A stretch of 64,000 bases of DNA, taken from NCBI GenBank assembly GCA_947167075.1, contig CAMVGR010000008.1, positions 16,383 to 80,382 of the forward strand, written 5' to 3'. The position numbers and the translations under genes are program-made. This document shows, one piece after another, positions 16,332 through 24,384 of the stretch. Numbering within the stretch: the first letter of the stretch is position 1; every line of letters starts with the position of its first letter. The notes under the pieces are model-generated. The model was given only the letters and a program-made list of their open reading frames with translations. It was not told where the DNA came from and searched no databases. This DNA comes from an uncultured Bacteroidales bacterium. GTDB taxonomy: Bacteria; Bacteroidota; Bacteroidia; Bacteroidales; P3.

Positions 16332-17603
16332 TCAAATATTAGTATCTGTCCATTTAATACTAAATTGAAACAAACCTGTTCGTGTGAATGATTTGCGAGA
16401 ACCTTCCGTCAAGATATTTCTGATTTCGAATTGTAATGGACTTTCTTTCAAATCGATGGTGCCTCTGTTTGGAATGCCAATATCTATTCTCATATCATAA
16501 ATTCCGGGTTTCAGATTGTTTGTTAAATAAAATTCTGTTCGATGGTATCCTTTTTCTCGATAGTTCAATAATTCAGGAGAACTATCGACATCCCATGTTG
16601 AAAATAATGGGATTGCGTCTTTGTATAAGACAAATGATATATTACTTCCTTTTAAGGGCTCTTTAATATAATATTCAACGACTATTTTTATTCTGTCGTT
16701 CATGTCAATGAGTTGGTCTGTTCTTTTCCCTTCAACCTGTATTTCAATACCAGTAATACATGCAGGTTTGGAATCGTTTACTTCCCAGTTTCTTTTCCGA
16801 ATCGACAAATCAGATTGTGATATATATTGATCAATGACATTTTCCATATTTCCGGCACACTTGACTCTGCCATTTTCCAATAAAACACCATGTCGGCACA
16901 ATGCTTTAATACTAGCCATATTGTGGCTCACAAATAGCACTGTGCGGCCTTCGCCTTTGCTGACGTCTTGCATTTTGCCGATGGCTTTCTTCTGGAATTC
17001 GGCGTCGCCGACGGCGAGGACTTCGTCGACGACGAGGATCTCGGGGTCGAGGTGGGCGGCGACGGAGAAGCCGAGGCGCACCATCATGCCACTGCTGTAG
17101 CGCTTCACCGGGGTGTCGATATAGCGTTCGCAGCCGCTGAAGTCGACTATCTCATCGAGCTTTTTGGTAATCTCGGCTTTGGTCATGCCGAGGATGGCGC
17201 CGTTCATGTAGATGTTCTCACGTCCTGTCATCTCAGGGTGGAAGCCGGTGCCGACCTCCAGCAAGCTACCTATACGGCCACGGGCGCGGATGGTGCCGGT
17301 GGTGGGGGCGGTGACCTTGGAGAGGATCTTCAGCAGGGTGCTCTTGCCGGCACCGTTCTTGCCGATGATGCCTACCACGTCGCCTTGCTCTACTTTGAAG
17401 TCGATGTCCTTCAGGGCCCAGACGTAGTCGCTCGTGCCCTTGCTGCTACGGTCGTTGGTCTCGCCGATGGTGAGGTAGGGGTCTTCCTTCCCTCGGATAT
17501 TCATGGTCCACCAGCGTTTCATGTCGTGTGCAAGGGTGCCGGTGCCGACCATGCCCAAGCGGTAGAGCTTGCTAATATTGTTGAATTCTATTGCTGTCGC
17601 CAT
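16332..17603 (-). CDS. wzt: Polysaccharide ABC exporter ATPase (Wzt type)
   Basis: 423 residues. The nucleotide-binding domain spans about 1-245: GIIGKNGAGKSTLLKI (Walker A), YSSGMMVRLGFSVAAH (signature region), ILVVDEVLAVGD (Walker B) and VSHN (switch His). Residues about 260-423 form the Wzt C-terminal beta-sandwich, which in E. coli O8/O9a recognises the capped end of the finished chain. Wzt with Wzm moves undecaprenyl-linked polysaccharide across the inner membrane. The gene follows neuB-like by operon order. In the window its wzm partner is separated by a nucleotidyltransferase-family gene and 160 bases of spacer with direct repeats. Confidence 0.94.
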   Translation of the reverse strand: MATAIEFNNISKLYRLGMVGTGTLAHDMKRWWTMNIRGKEDPYLTIGETNDRSSKGTSDYVWALKDIDFKVEQGDVVGIIGKNGAGKSTLLKILSKVTAPTTGTIRARGRIGSLLEVGTGFHPEMTGRENIYMNGAILGMTKAEITKKLDEIVDFSGCERYIDTPVKRYSSGMMVRLGFSVAAHLDPEILVVDEVLAVGDAEFQKKAIGKMQDVSKGEGRTVLFVSHNMASIKALCRHGVLLENGRVKCAGNMENVIDQYISQSDLSIRKRNWEVNDSKPACITGIEIQVEGKRTDQLIDMNDRIKIVVEYYIKEPLKGSNISFVLYKDAIPLFSTWDVDSSPELLNYREKGYHRTEFYLTNNLKPGIYDMRIDIGIPNRGTIDLKESPLQFEIRNILTEGSRKSFTRTGLFQFSIKWTDTNI

Positions 17604-17622
17604 TTATCTCAATCAGTTTTTT

Positions 17623-17681
17623 TCTCAATCAGATTGTAAAAGAGTTGAAAAGATTTTATGTCTCAATCAGATTATAAAAGA
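17623..17681. repeat. Direct repeats upstream of wzt
   Basis: A 21-base segment starting TCTCAATCAGATT occurs at 17623-17643 and 17661-17681 (20 of 21 identical). The first ten bases occur once more at 17607-17616, next to the wzt start codon. No palindrome or promoter element is evident in the spacer 17604-17763. Confidence 0.55.
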
Positions 17682-17763
17682 TTGTAAAAAGAAATTCTTA
17701 TTGTTTTTTTAGTTTTGGTTGAGAATCAGATTCGGGTATGTTCAGCTAATTCGGTTAGAGATC

Positions 17764-18804
17764 CTACATCTTGTGCAGGATGCTTTGCGGCTTTTCGGCA
17801 TGCGAGGTGAGAGAGGCCCAAAGGAGCGCGGGCCTGTTGTCACAGAAGACTAAGCGGCGCTTCCATGCCAACGCCTTCCAACGGCGTAGCTTCCACGGTA
17901 GGCGGGATAGGCCGTCGCGACCAGTGTCGTCTGTTTCGAGGCTTCCGTAGACGATGTCGCGTTCCAACCGCTTGGCTGTCTCGAGGGCGTTAGGCCCTTC
18001 TTGGAGTCGGAGAGGCGGACGGTACCTCAGCTGACTTTCGGCGATGCCGTTCAATGCGTCGACAAAAGGAGCCATGCCATAGTTGCTAACCGTTTGCTGT
18101 ACCAACGTCCAATCTACTTGACCCTGCAAGGTGCGGCAGGTGAGCGTCCAATCCACCAGGTCGCGCAGGGTGATGCGGCTGGAGGCAAAGTGGCAAGTCA
18201 TGTGGCGCAGCAGGAAGAGGACTTCGAACGTTGGCTGTTGGCCGTTGGCCATCGACAGCTGCTTCAACAGTGCCTCGTAGCGGCGGTTGCTTGGCGGGTA
18301 GTGTACGTTTAGGAAGTCGTAGTGGCTCTCCACGGTTACGCCGCGGTAGTTGTACTTGGTGTGGTGGTGTGCGTCGTTGCTGATTTCCACTTTCAGGATT
18401 TCAGCGGCAATGCGGTCGGCCTCGTTGTGACGGTCGTAGAAATAGAGATCCAGGTCGCCAAACTCGCGTTCCTCCGGTCTCGGGTAGTACTGTGCTAGGT
18501 GAGTTCCCTTCAGCACGAGAGTGTCAATGCTGTGTTTCACCATGGTGTCGACGATCTCCTTCTGCACCTTCCGTTGGTAGCGGTGCCAGTCGACGGCCTT
18601 CTCATGCTCAGCCAGCCAGGGCATCAGCACCGCACGCGGTGCCCCTGAAGCTGCGGCTGCCTCGTAACAGAGAGCTGCCACACGGTTCTTCTGCAGCAGG
18701 CGGAAGAGACTCCACCACCGCGACGTCTCCGCTGCACACGCCTCGGGTTTCTCGCCCGTCAGCACCGTCCTCAGAAGGTTGTATGCCATGTCTATCTCGC
18801 CCAT
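17764..18804 (-). CDS. Nucleotidyltransferase-family protein (NTP_transf_5)
   Basis: 346 residues. LVLKGTHLAQYYPRPEEREF followed by GDLDLYF (residues about 97-123) matches the LKG-x-x-x-x-x-x-YP-x-x-x-R-x-x-(G/S)D-(I/L)DL motif of the PF14907 family, where the two aspartates would bind metal as in pol-beta-type nucleotidyltransferases. HYDFLN and several aromatic segments follow, and the C-terminal third is arginine-rich. Members are frequent in capsule and LPS loci of Bacteroidetes but have no agreed function. Its place between wzm and wzt suggests a part in the same export pathway, which is inference only. Confidence 0.8.
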   Translation of the reverse strand: MGEIDMAYNLLRTVLTGEKPEACAAETSRWWSLFRLLQKNRVAALCYEAAAASGAPRAVLMPWLAEHEKAVDWHRYQRKVQKEIVDTMVKHSIDTLVLKGTHLAQYYPRPEEREFGDLDLYFYDRHNEADRIAAEILKVEISNDAHHHTKYNYRGVTVESHYDFLNVHYPPSNRRYEALLKQLSMANGQQPTFEVLFLLRHMTCHFASSRITLRDLVDWTLTCRTLQGQVDWTLVQQTVSNYGMAPFVDALNGIAESQLRYRPPLRLQEGPNALETAKRLERDIVYGSLETDDTGRDGLSRLPWKLRRWKALAWKRRLVFCDNRPALLWASLTSHAEKPQSILHKM

Positions 18805-18844
18805 CTGGTTAGTCTCCAGGTTATTCGGTTAGATTCACTTTTTG

Positions 18845-19690
18845 TCACACCGTGTCCATGAAGGTACGCTGCACGCGGTTGAAGAGCACTACGCCTACGG
18901 CCAGCAGCACCACCGTGAATGCGAAGCTGTAGGCCAGGCCGCCCCAGCTGAACTCGCCGGCACCGAGGAAGCCGTACTTGAAGGCCTCGATGATGGGGGT
19001 CAAGGGGTTGAGGCTCATGGCTAGGTGCAGCTTGGCGTTGGTGATGGTGCTCAGCGGCCACACCACCGGAGTGGCGTACATCCACAGCCGCACGAAGTAG
19101 TCGAGCATCAGTTGTAGGTCGCGGTACTTGGTGGTCATGCTCGAAAAGAGAATGCCGAAGCCCAACGACAGACCCGCCAGCATCAGCACCAGCACCGGCA
19201 GCAACAGGGCGTACCAGTTGGTGTGTATCTGGCCAGGGATGACCCATATCTGATAGATTGCATACACCACCAGGAACAACCCCAGCTGTATGCCGAAGCG
19301 AAGCAAGTTGCTTACCACGGTGGAAATAGGCACCACCATGCGTGGGAAATACACCTTGCCGAAGATGCCCGCGTTGGCTACGAAGGTCGACGAGGTCTTG
19401 TTGAGGCAGTCGCTGAAATATTGCCACAGGCACACGCCGCTCAGGTAGAACAGCGGCTGCGGCAGCCCATCGGTGGGTATCTTAGCAATGCCGCCGAAGA
19501 CCACCATGTACATTAGCACTGTGATGGTTGGCTGGATGATGTACCACAGCGGACCGAGGATGGTCTGCTTGTATTGCGTCGTGATGTTGCGCCGTACGAA
19601 GAGACTGGTTAGGTCGCGGTAGCGCCACAGCTCCTTGAAGTCCACCTGCAGCAGCTTCTCTTTGGGCTTGATGACGGTGGTCCATTCCAT
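18845..19690 (-). CDS. wzm: Polysaccharide ABC exporter permease (Wzm type)
   Basis: 281 residues from the ATG at 19688-19690 (MEWTTVIKPKEKL). An upstream in-frame ATG at 19819 would add 43 residues encoded by an 8-bp repeat array (serial DDSKSRNL-like repeats), so I take the shorter form. Seen: LFVRRNITTQYKQTILGPLW, the ABC-2 permease amphipathic start, then six hydrophobic segments up to the C-terminal LFNRVQRTFMDTV. It pairs with Wzt to export the undecaprenyl-linked polysaccharide. A permease with a separate ATPase implies ABC-dependent, not Wzy-dependent, export. Confidence 0.92.
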   Translation of the reverse strand: MEWTTVIKPKEKLLQVDFKELWRYRDLTSLFVRRNITTQYKQTILGPLWYIIQPTITVLMYMVVFGGIAKIPTDGLPQPLFYLSGVCLWQYFSDCLNKTSSTFVANAGIFGKVYFPRMVVPISTVVSNLLRFGIQLGLFLVVYAIYQIWVIPGQIHTNWYALLLPVLVLMLAGLSLGFGILFSSMTTKYRDLQLMLDYFVRLWMYATPVVWPLSTITNAKLHLAMSLNPLTPIIEAFKYGFLGAGEFSWGGLAYSFAFTVVLLAVGVVLFNRVQRTFMDTV

Positions 19691-19697
19691 GTTTTGA

Positions 19698-19793
19698 GAC
19701 TTCGAGTCGTCGAGATTTCGGGACTTCGAGTCGTCGAGATTTCGGGACTTCGAGTCATCGAGATTTCGAGTTGTCGAGATTTCGAGACTTCGA
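19698..19793. repeat. Twelve tandem 8-bp units downstream of the four-helix-bundle gene
   Basis: Units GACTTCGA, GTCGTCGA, GATTTCGG and close variants follow one another without spacer for 96 bases. All contain TTCG, GTCG or ATCG followed by A or G. The array fills the space between the wzm start (19690) and the S23 gene stop (19803). Confidence 0.88.
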
Positions 19794-19802
19794 GATGATG
19801 CG

Positions 19803-20162
19803 TTATTGGTTGTTCTCATTTTGAATTGTTCCGATTAGCTTAACAATTCCTGCGACTATTCTTTTTACGGAGTTTTGTAGTTCAATACGTGTGTCCGAAT
19901 TACAAAAACCTAGATCTTCGCAAAGGTAGAGCATGCTGCGAACTTCTGAACAGCTTCCTTTTGCAATGTTCAGGAAGTTGATGAACTTTGCATCACTACC
20001 GGAATCGAAGCCTTCTGCTATATTGTTCATAATACTTACAGCGGCACGTTGTATCTGATCCTTGAATCCCCAATCCTTGTTTTGGTCCATTATTTGATAT
20101 ATCTCTTTCACGATGTGCCGTGATTCTTGCCAAATATAGAGATTCTCAAGTGATCTTTCCAT
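19803..20162 (-). CDS. Four-helix-bundle protein of the S23/IVS family
   Basis: 119 residues. MERSLENLYIWQESRHIVKE, then FKDQIQRAAVSIMNNIAEGF, FLNIAKGSCSEVRSMLYL and a final helix match the S23 ribosomal / 23S rRNA intervening-sequence protein family (PF05635): short, all-helical, with the conserved R-A-x-x-S-I-x-x-N-I-A-E-G segment. Structures of relatives form pentamers; the function is unknown. No rRNA lies nearby, so the name reflects family only. It stands alone between sugar transferase and wzm, with a distinct 8-bp-phased repeat array on each side, suggesting it came in as a unit. Confidence 0.88.
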   Translation of the reverse strand: MERSLENLYIWQESRHIVKEIYQIMDQNKDWGFKDQIQRAAVSIMNNIAEGFDSGSDAKFINFLNIAKGSCSEVRSMLYLCEDLGFCNSDTRIELQNSVKRIVAGIVKLIGTIQNENNQ

Positions 20163-20183
20163 AGAATAAACATCTTATTGTTT

Positions 20184-20295
20184 TGCTGTCCCGCAGACTT
20201 GCAGTCCCGCAGACTTGCAGTCTCGCAGACTTGCAGTCTAGAAGTCTCGCAGTCTTGATGTCTTGCAGACTCGCAGTCTTGACGTCTTGATGTCG
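20184..20295. repeat. Fourteen tandem 8-bp units upstream of the four-helix-bundle gene
   Basis: Units alternate around TGCAGTCT and CGCAGACT (others TGATGTCT, TGACGTCT, AGAAGTCT) with no spacer for 112 bases. They end exactly at the stop codon of the sugar transferase gene (20296). Core differs from the array on the other side of the gene but the period is the same. Confidence 0.88.
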
Positions 20296-21462
20296 CTACT
20301 TCGACCGCTTGCGGTGAAAGAGGATGTTGCCTACGATGCCCCAGAAGTAGCGCCAGTCGGTGGCGAAGGGTTTTGCGAGGTAGGCTTCTAGGTAGCGCCG
20401 CTCGCTCTCTTGCACATCGTCGAGGGTTTCGGGGGTATGCTCTTCGTAATAGAACGGGGGCAGTAGGCCAGGCTTTGTCTTGATGCGCAGGGCTTGTAAT
20501 TCTGGCGTGTAGAGGCTGAAATATTGGCGACTCAATGGTCTTACGCCCACCAGTTTCAGGTCGCCACGTATTATGTTCCACAGCATGGGCAATTCGTCGA
20601 TCCATAGCCGGCGGAGCAGCCGCCCCCAGAGGTTGATGCGGTAGTCGTCTTTGAATTTGCCTCCGCGCTCTAGGCTTTGGTAGTGGTAGATATAGGGCTG
20701 CACGTATTCGGAGTAGATATACATGGTGCGGAACTTATGCACCACAATCTCCTTGCCGTCTTTGCCAATGCGCCGCAGGTGTATGATGGGAGACCCAGTG
20801 GGTGGAATATCGTCGACAGGCGGTGCCACTTTGTGGGCTGTGATGAAAAACTCGCCTTCGCGGAAGCGTTCGTCTACCACTTCGAAGCCAGCTCGATAGA
20901 GTCGCCCGATGATCTCTACTCGACTCATAGTGCGTCGTTTGCCACCGGTGATGCTGAAGTAGAGCTGTCGTGTGACACGCAGTTTTGGGCATACGCGATG
21001 CCATAGATATTGCCAGGCCACTGCCAAATGGCGTATGCCCCAGGGGTAGCGTTGCTCAGTGAGGGTGCGCTGCAAGGAGGCTGTCATCGAGTGGCAGCAT
21101 AGGTATGTACCATCCGCGGTCTTTCGGTTGGCTATGGCAAGCATCTCGTTCAGTTTCTCGACGGTGTGGAGTGGGCGCGATAGGAATACCAGCAGGGGAT
21201 GTTGCCCTTCCAGTCGGTAGGAGAGTGCCTCGGGGGTGCGAGTGGTGATTGGGATGATGACAATCTCGTCGCCGTGGATGAGTTGCTTCTCCTGTAGGTA
21301 TTTGAGTGTGGATTTGTATCCAAGCCGGTTGGTGTTTTCCAGAAATCGTTTCACCGAGGGGTCGATCTCCAGATCCGGACTTAGCTTTGCACCCCGCTCG
21401 CTGCCTTGTTCGGTGTAGCGGGGTTCCACTTCATACTGTAGTTGGAAAAGACCTGTTTTCAC
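20296..21462 (-). CDS. Sugar-1-phosphate transferase (initiating enzyme), no membrane segments at N-terminus
   Basis: 388 residues, GTG start at 21460-21462. Residues about 225-388 are a bacterial sugar transferase domain (PF02397): VVHKFRTM, DDYRINLWGRLLRRLWIDELP MLWNIIRGDLKLVGVRP, then PGLLPPFYYEE. This family moves a hexose-1-phosphate to undecaprenyl phosphate and starts the repeat unit. The N-terminal 220 residues are soluble. They end in SRVEIIGRLYRAGFEVVDERF ...FFITAHKV, like the tail of a methyltransferase fold. WcaJ-type membrane helices are absent. It directly follows the UpxY gene, as expected for the first structural gene of the operon. Confidence 0.88.
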   Translation of the reverse strand: MKTGLFQLQYEVEPRYTEQGSERGAKLSPDLEIDPSVKRFLENTNRLGYKSTLKYLQEKQLIHGDEIVIIPITTRTPEALSYRLEGQHPLLVFLSRPLHTVEKLNEMLAIANRKTADGTYLCCHSMTASLQRTLTEQRYPWGIRHLAVAWQYLWHRVCPKLRVTRQLYFSITGGKRRTMSRVEIIGRLYRAGFEVVDERFREGEFFITAHKVAPPVDDIPPTGSPIIHLRRIGKDGKEIVVHKFRTMYIYSEYVQPYIYHYQSLERGGKFKDDYRINLWGRLLRRLWIDELPMLWNIIRGDLKLVGVRPLSRQYFSLYTPELQALRIKTKPGLLPPFYYEEHTPETLDDVQESERRYLEAYLAKPFATDWRYFWGIVGNILFHRKRSK

Positions 21463-21484
21463 TGACAGAATGTCGTTTTAGTGT

Positions 21485-21970
21485 TCATTTGTCTGCTTTT
21501 CGCAGCAGGCTGGGATGGATATAGGTGGTAGCCACTGCTACTACACCTCTTATTGTGACCACCAGTCGGCGGTCGCGTTTGATGCGTTTGATGTGCCCTT
21601 CGGCTCCTTTGAAGGGTCCGCCGGTCACCACCACACGGTCGCCTTCGTGGTATTCTGGGCGGTCGTCGCCCAGCAGGGTGAGCCCTTCTCGTCCGGCACT
21701 CACCACAAAGCGGAATACCTCCATCTCCCGTTCGGGTATTGCTGCAGGCTGTCGGCTGTCGGCCATGCGATAGAGCCACACTTGTTGCCAGTGGTTGTCC
21801 ACAAAGCGAAGCACATCCTCTTCGCTGCAGTGCAGGAATAGCAGTCCGCTGATGACATCGGTTGGTGCGAAGAATTCGATCTTCTCGTCCGATGCTTCCT
21901 GAATGAGTGGCTGCACTCGGTTGTAGAACACCTTTAGGGCATACCAATGGATGTGTGTGGATTCGGCCAT
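21485..21970 (-). CDS. UpxY-like NusG-family transcription antiterminator
   Basis: 161 residues from the ATG at 21968-21970 (MAESTHIHWYALKVFYNRV). The W-Y-A-x-K/R-x-x-x-x-R opening is that of NusG_N. Residues 105-150 (YHEGDRVVVTGGPFKGAEGH IKRIKRDRRLVV) are the KOW domain. An in-frame ATG at 22081 would add 37 residues that do not align. UpxY proteins let RNA polymerase read through their own polysaccharide operon after recruitment in the leader. Its place as first gene after a promoter and a roughly 190-base leader fits that model. Confidence 0.88.
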   Translation of the reverse strand: MAESTHIHWYALKVFYNRVQPLIQEASDEKIEFFAPTDVISGLLFLHCSEEDVLRFVDNHWQQVWLYRMADSRQPAAIPEREMEVFRFVVSAGREGLTLLGDDRPEYHEGDRVVVTGGPFKGAEGHIKRIKRDRRLVVTIRGVVAVATTYIHPSLLRKADK

Positions 21971-22165
21971 CGCTAGTCTACCGATTTTGTTCACTGCTAT
22001 ACATACCTTCCCCTCCTCCAGGTAGGGGACTGGAGTATTCTGCAGGTTGTGCCAACTTGTCCGGTGTTGGCAAACGGGCATTCCTATCGCAGGAATGTTG
22101 CCGTAACCCTTTGGTTGATAATAGATAAATCGATTTTATCTATATTCATCCAATATGCAAAGATA
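21971..22165 (-). promoter_or_regulatory. Promoter (-7 box) and untranslated leader of the left polysaccharide operon
   Basis: TATCTTTG (minus strand, 22158-22165) is a good Bacteroidetes -7 box. I see no TTTG 19 bases upstream. The leader begins near 22150 and has a near-palindrome (AGATAAATCGATTTTATCT, 22123-22141) and a hairpin CATTCC-N7-GGAATG (22079-22097). In Bacteroides fragilis such leaders are where UpxY loads. No invertible-promoter repeats are visible. Confidence 0.65.
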
Positions 22166-22282
22166 CAAAAAAAATCCTAAATATATATAATTTCTGAATA
22201 AAATATAAACAGTTTCGAGTTGAAAAACACGATTGGATTGCGCTCGTATCCAAGCCGATGGCGATACCATGTACGTATCACT

Positions 22283-22333
22283 ACCGTACTTGAACCGTAC
22301 ATGCACCGTAGATGCACCGTACATGAACCGTGA
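22283..22333 (-). repeat. Four tandem 11-bp units (GCATGTACGGT family), copy A
   Basis: On the minus strand: TCATGTACGGT, GCATCTACGGT, GCATGTACGGT, TCAAGTACGGT, led by TCACGGT and followed by AGTGATACG. It sits about 120 bases upstream of the UpxY promoter. Nothing else is recognised between 22170 and 22446. Confidence 0.85.
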
Positions 22334-22446
22334 AAACAAAGTCTACATACGGAGATGTCAGGCTGTCGACACGGAGCATATAAAAAGGAGCGAAAAGGCA
22401 ATGGGGTAGGGAAGAGAGGAGGGAAAGTCGGCGAGTGTAGAATAAC

Positions 22447-22476
22447 AAGAAGAGTTGCCTATCGACAACTCTTCTT
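22447..22476 (-). terminator. Hairpin downstream of tRNA-Ser
   Basis: AAGAAGAGTTG (22447-22457) pairs perfectly with CAACTCTTCTT (22466-22476) around 8 bases. It begins a few bases after the tRNA 3' end on the minus strand and is followed there by a T-containing stretch, so it is a likely terminator. Confidence 0.65.
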
Positions 22477-22480
22477 TGAG

Positions 22481-22568
22481 CGGAAAGGAAGGGATTCGAA
22501 CCCTTGAAGCGCTTTTAACGCTTACTCGCTTTCCAGGCGGGCCTCTTCAACCACTCGAGCACCTTTCC
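22481..22568 (-). tRNA. tRNA-Ser(GGA)
   Basis: 88 nt cloverleaf with a long variable arm (class II). Acceptor GGAAAGG pairs with CCTTTCC and the discriminator is G, as usual for serine. The anticodon loop is CTGGAAA, giving anticodon GGA. The T arm has the GGTTCGAATCC core. No CCA is encoded. Confidence 0.95.
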
Positions 22569-22588
22569 TTTGGGGTTGAAAACGGGTG

Positions 22589-22596
22589 CAAAGGTA
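22589..22596 (-). promoter_or_regulatory. -7 box of tRNA-Ser promoter
   Basis: TACCTTTG on the minus strand, 20 bases before the tRNA 5' end. It is back to back with the promoter of the M49-like gene. Confidence 0.6.
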
Positions 22597-22601
22597 CGAA
22601 C

Positions 22602-22634
22602 TTTTTTCAAAATGATAAAAAAAATGTATCTTTG
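22602..22634 (+). promoter_or_regulatory. Promoter of the M49-like peptidase gene
   Basis: TATCTTTG (22627-22634) with a T-rich -33 region (22602-22607) at a 19-base spacing. The start codon is 43 bases further on. Confidence 0.65.
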
Positions 22635-22676
22635 TGCCGAAAATAGTTTGAAAAACAAAATAACAACACCTTAAAA

Positions 22677-24314
22677 ATGAAGAAAATAACAGTTATTGCT
22701 ATGGCAGCAGCTATGCTTATGGCCGTGGGTTGCAAAGGCAAAAAAACCTTCGAAGGTGACCCCGAAATCCAACAAAAAGTGAACGAGTATGCCGAGTTCA
22801 CACTCACATCTGACTTAGTAAACACACTAACCCCAAAAGAGAAGGAACTCCTCAAGATCTTTATCGAAATCGGACAAGTGATGGACGACATCTATTGGGA
22901 TGAGTATTTTGGAACAGAGAATCGCAAGAGTCTTGACACGCTGACCGATCCAGCCATTCGCGCTTTTGCTGAAATCCAATATGGTGCATGGGACCGTCTC
23001 GACAGCGAGCGCCCCTTTGTGCCAGGCTATGGCGAACGTCCGCTCGGTGCCAACTTCTATCCAGTAGACATGACAAAGGAGGAATACGATGCCCTCGAGG
23101 ATACCTTGAAGGAGAGCCAGTACAGCGTGATCCGTCGCGACGACAGCGGCAAACTTGTAGTCCTCCCCTACCATGAGGCTTACAGCAAACAGCTGGCAAA
23201 GGTGGATTCGCTGATGGAGAAGGCAATAGAGCTGGCAGAGAACCCCGGACTGAAGAACTATCTGGTGGCTCGCCGCGAGGCTTTCCGTACCGACGACTAT
23301 TTCGAGAGCGATATGGTGTGGATGGATATGAAGGACAGCCGTCTGGACTTTGTGGTGGGACCCATCGAGAACTACGACGATGCCCTGCATGGTCTGAAAT
23401 GCTCGCACGAGGCCTTTGTGCTCATCAAGGATACACAGTGGAGCAACGACCTCAGCAAATTTGCCGCTCTGCTTCCCGAGATGCAACGCCTGTTGCCCTG
23501 CGAGGAGCAATACAAACGTGAAGTGCCAGGCACCGACTGCGACATCAACGTGTACGATGTAGTCTACTATGCTGGCGACTGCAATGCGGGTTCGAAGACC
23601 ATCGCCATCAACCTGCCCAACGACGAGCGTGTGCAGTTGGCCAAGGGTAGCCGTCGTCTCCAGCTGAAGAACGCCATGCGTGCCAAATATGACAACATCA
23701 TGGTGCCCATCGCACGCCTTATCCTTACCCCCGAACAGGTCGACAGCGTCACATTCAACGCTTTCTTTGGCAATACCTGCTATCATGAAGTGGCTCACGG
23801 ACTTGGTATTAAGAACACGATCACAAGCGGTATCCCCTGCCGCCAGGCACTGGGTGCACAATACAGTGCTTGGGAGGAGGCTAAAGCTGACGTATGCGGA
23901 CTCTTCCTCACCGAGCAACTCATCGAACGTGGCGAGATTACCAATACCACAATCAACCAGAACTACATCACCTTTATCGCAGGATTGCTCCGTTCGGTAC
24001 GTTTCGGTGCAACCGAAGCCCATGGTGTGGCCAACATTATGTGCTATAACTACTTCAAGGAGCACGGTGCTTTCACCATCAATGCACAGGGCAAATACGT
24101 TATCGATGTGGAGAAGGCACGTCAGGCAGCACGCGAATGGGCCTCTATCATCATCAAGATGGAAGGTGACGGCGATGCCGCTGCAGCGAAGGCTTATAGC
24201 GACAAAAACGGCAAGATTAGCAAGGAACTGCAGAAAGATCTGGACCTGATCCGCGATGCCAACATTCCCCGCGACATTGTCTACAATCAGGGTGCCAAAG
24301 TGTTGGGCCTTTGA
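22677..24314 (+). CDS. Lipoprotein peptidase related to dipeptidyl peptidase III (M49)
   Basis: 545 residues. A lipoprotein signal ends at MAVGC (Cys19), so the protein is probably anchored to a membrane facing the periplasm or surface. NTCYHEVAHGLG at about residue 367 supplies HExxH zinc ligands, and WEEAKADVCGLF about 30 residues later matches the EECxAD/E third-ligand motif of M49 peptidases. The canonical M49 motif is HExxGH with one extra residue, so this is a divergent member. Some databases call relatives Zn-dependent hydrolases. Expected role: removal of dipeptides from peptides. A strong terminator follows. Confidence 0.82.
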   Translation: MKKITVIAMAAAMLMAVGCKGKKTFEGDPEIQQKVNEYAEFTLTSDLVNTLTPKEKELLKIFIEIGQVMDDIYWDEYFGTENRKSLDTLTDPAIRAFAEIQYGAWDRLDSERPFVPGYGERPLGANFYPVDMTKEEYDALEDTLKESQYSVIRRDDSGKLVVLPYHEAYSKQLAKVDSLMEKAIELAENPGLKNYLVARREAFRTDDYFESDMVWMDMKDSRLDFVVGPIENYDDALHGLKCSHEAFVLIKDTQWSNDLSKFAALLPEMQRLLPCEEQYKREVPGTDCDINVYDVVYYAGDCNAGSKTIAINLPNDERVQLAKGSRRLQLKNAMRAKYDNIMVPIARLILTPEQVDSVTFNAFFGNTCYHEVAHGLGIKNTITSGIPCRQALGAQYSAWEEAKADVCGLFLTEQLIERGEITNTTINQNYITFIAGLLRSVRFGATEAHGVANIMCYNYFKEHGAFTINAQGKYVIDVEKARQAAREWASIIIKMEGDGDAAAAKAYSDKNGKISKELQKDLDLIRDANIPRDIVYNQGAKVLGL

Positions 24315-24334
24315 TGTATTTTGTATGAAAATAT

Positions 24335-24366
24335 GAAGAGGTGCCCACATGGGCACCTCTTCTTTT
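24335..24366 (+). terminator. Intrinsic terminator between convergent genes
   Basis: GAAGAGGTGCCC (24335-24346) pairs perfectly with GGGCACCTCTTC (24351-24362) around ACAT, followed by TTTT. It serves the M49-like gene and, being symmetric, could also stop the flotillin message. Confidence 0.9.
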
Positions 24367-24384
24367 GTGTGTAGGAGGATATGT

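Noticed and set aside
19690..19819. Longer wzm start with a DDSKSRNL repeat domain
   Set aside because: It is a translation of the 8-bp array; the permease aligns from 19690.
22827..24356. Minus-strand frame of 509 codons over the M49-like gene
   Set aside because: Antisense shadow; the plus-strand gene has a lipobox, zinc motif, promoter and terminator.
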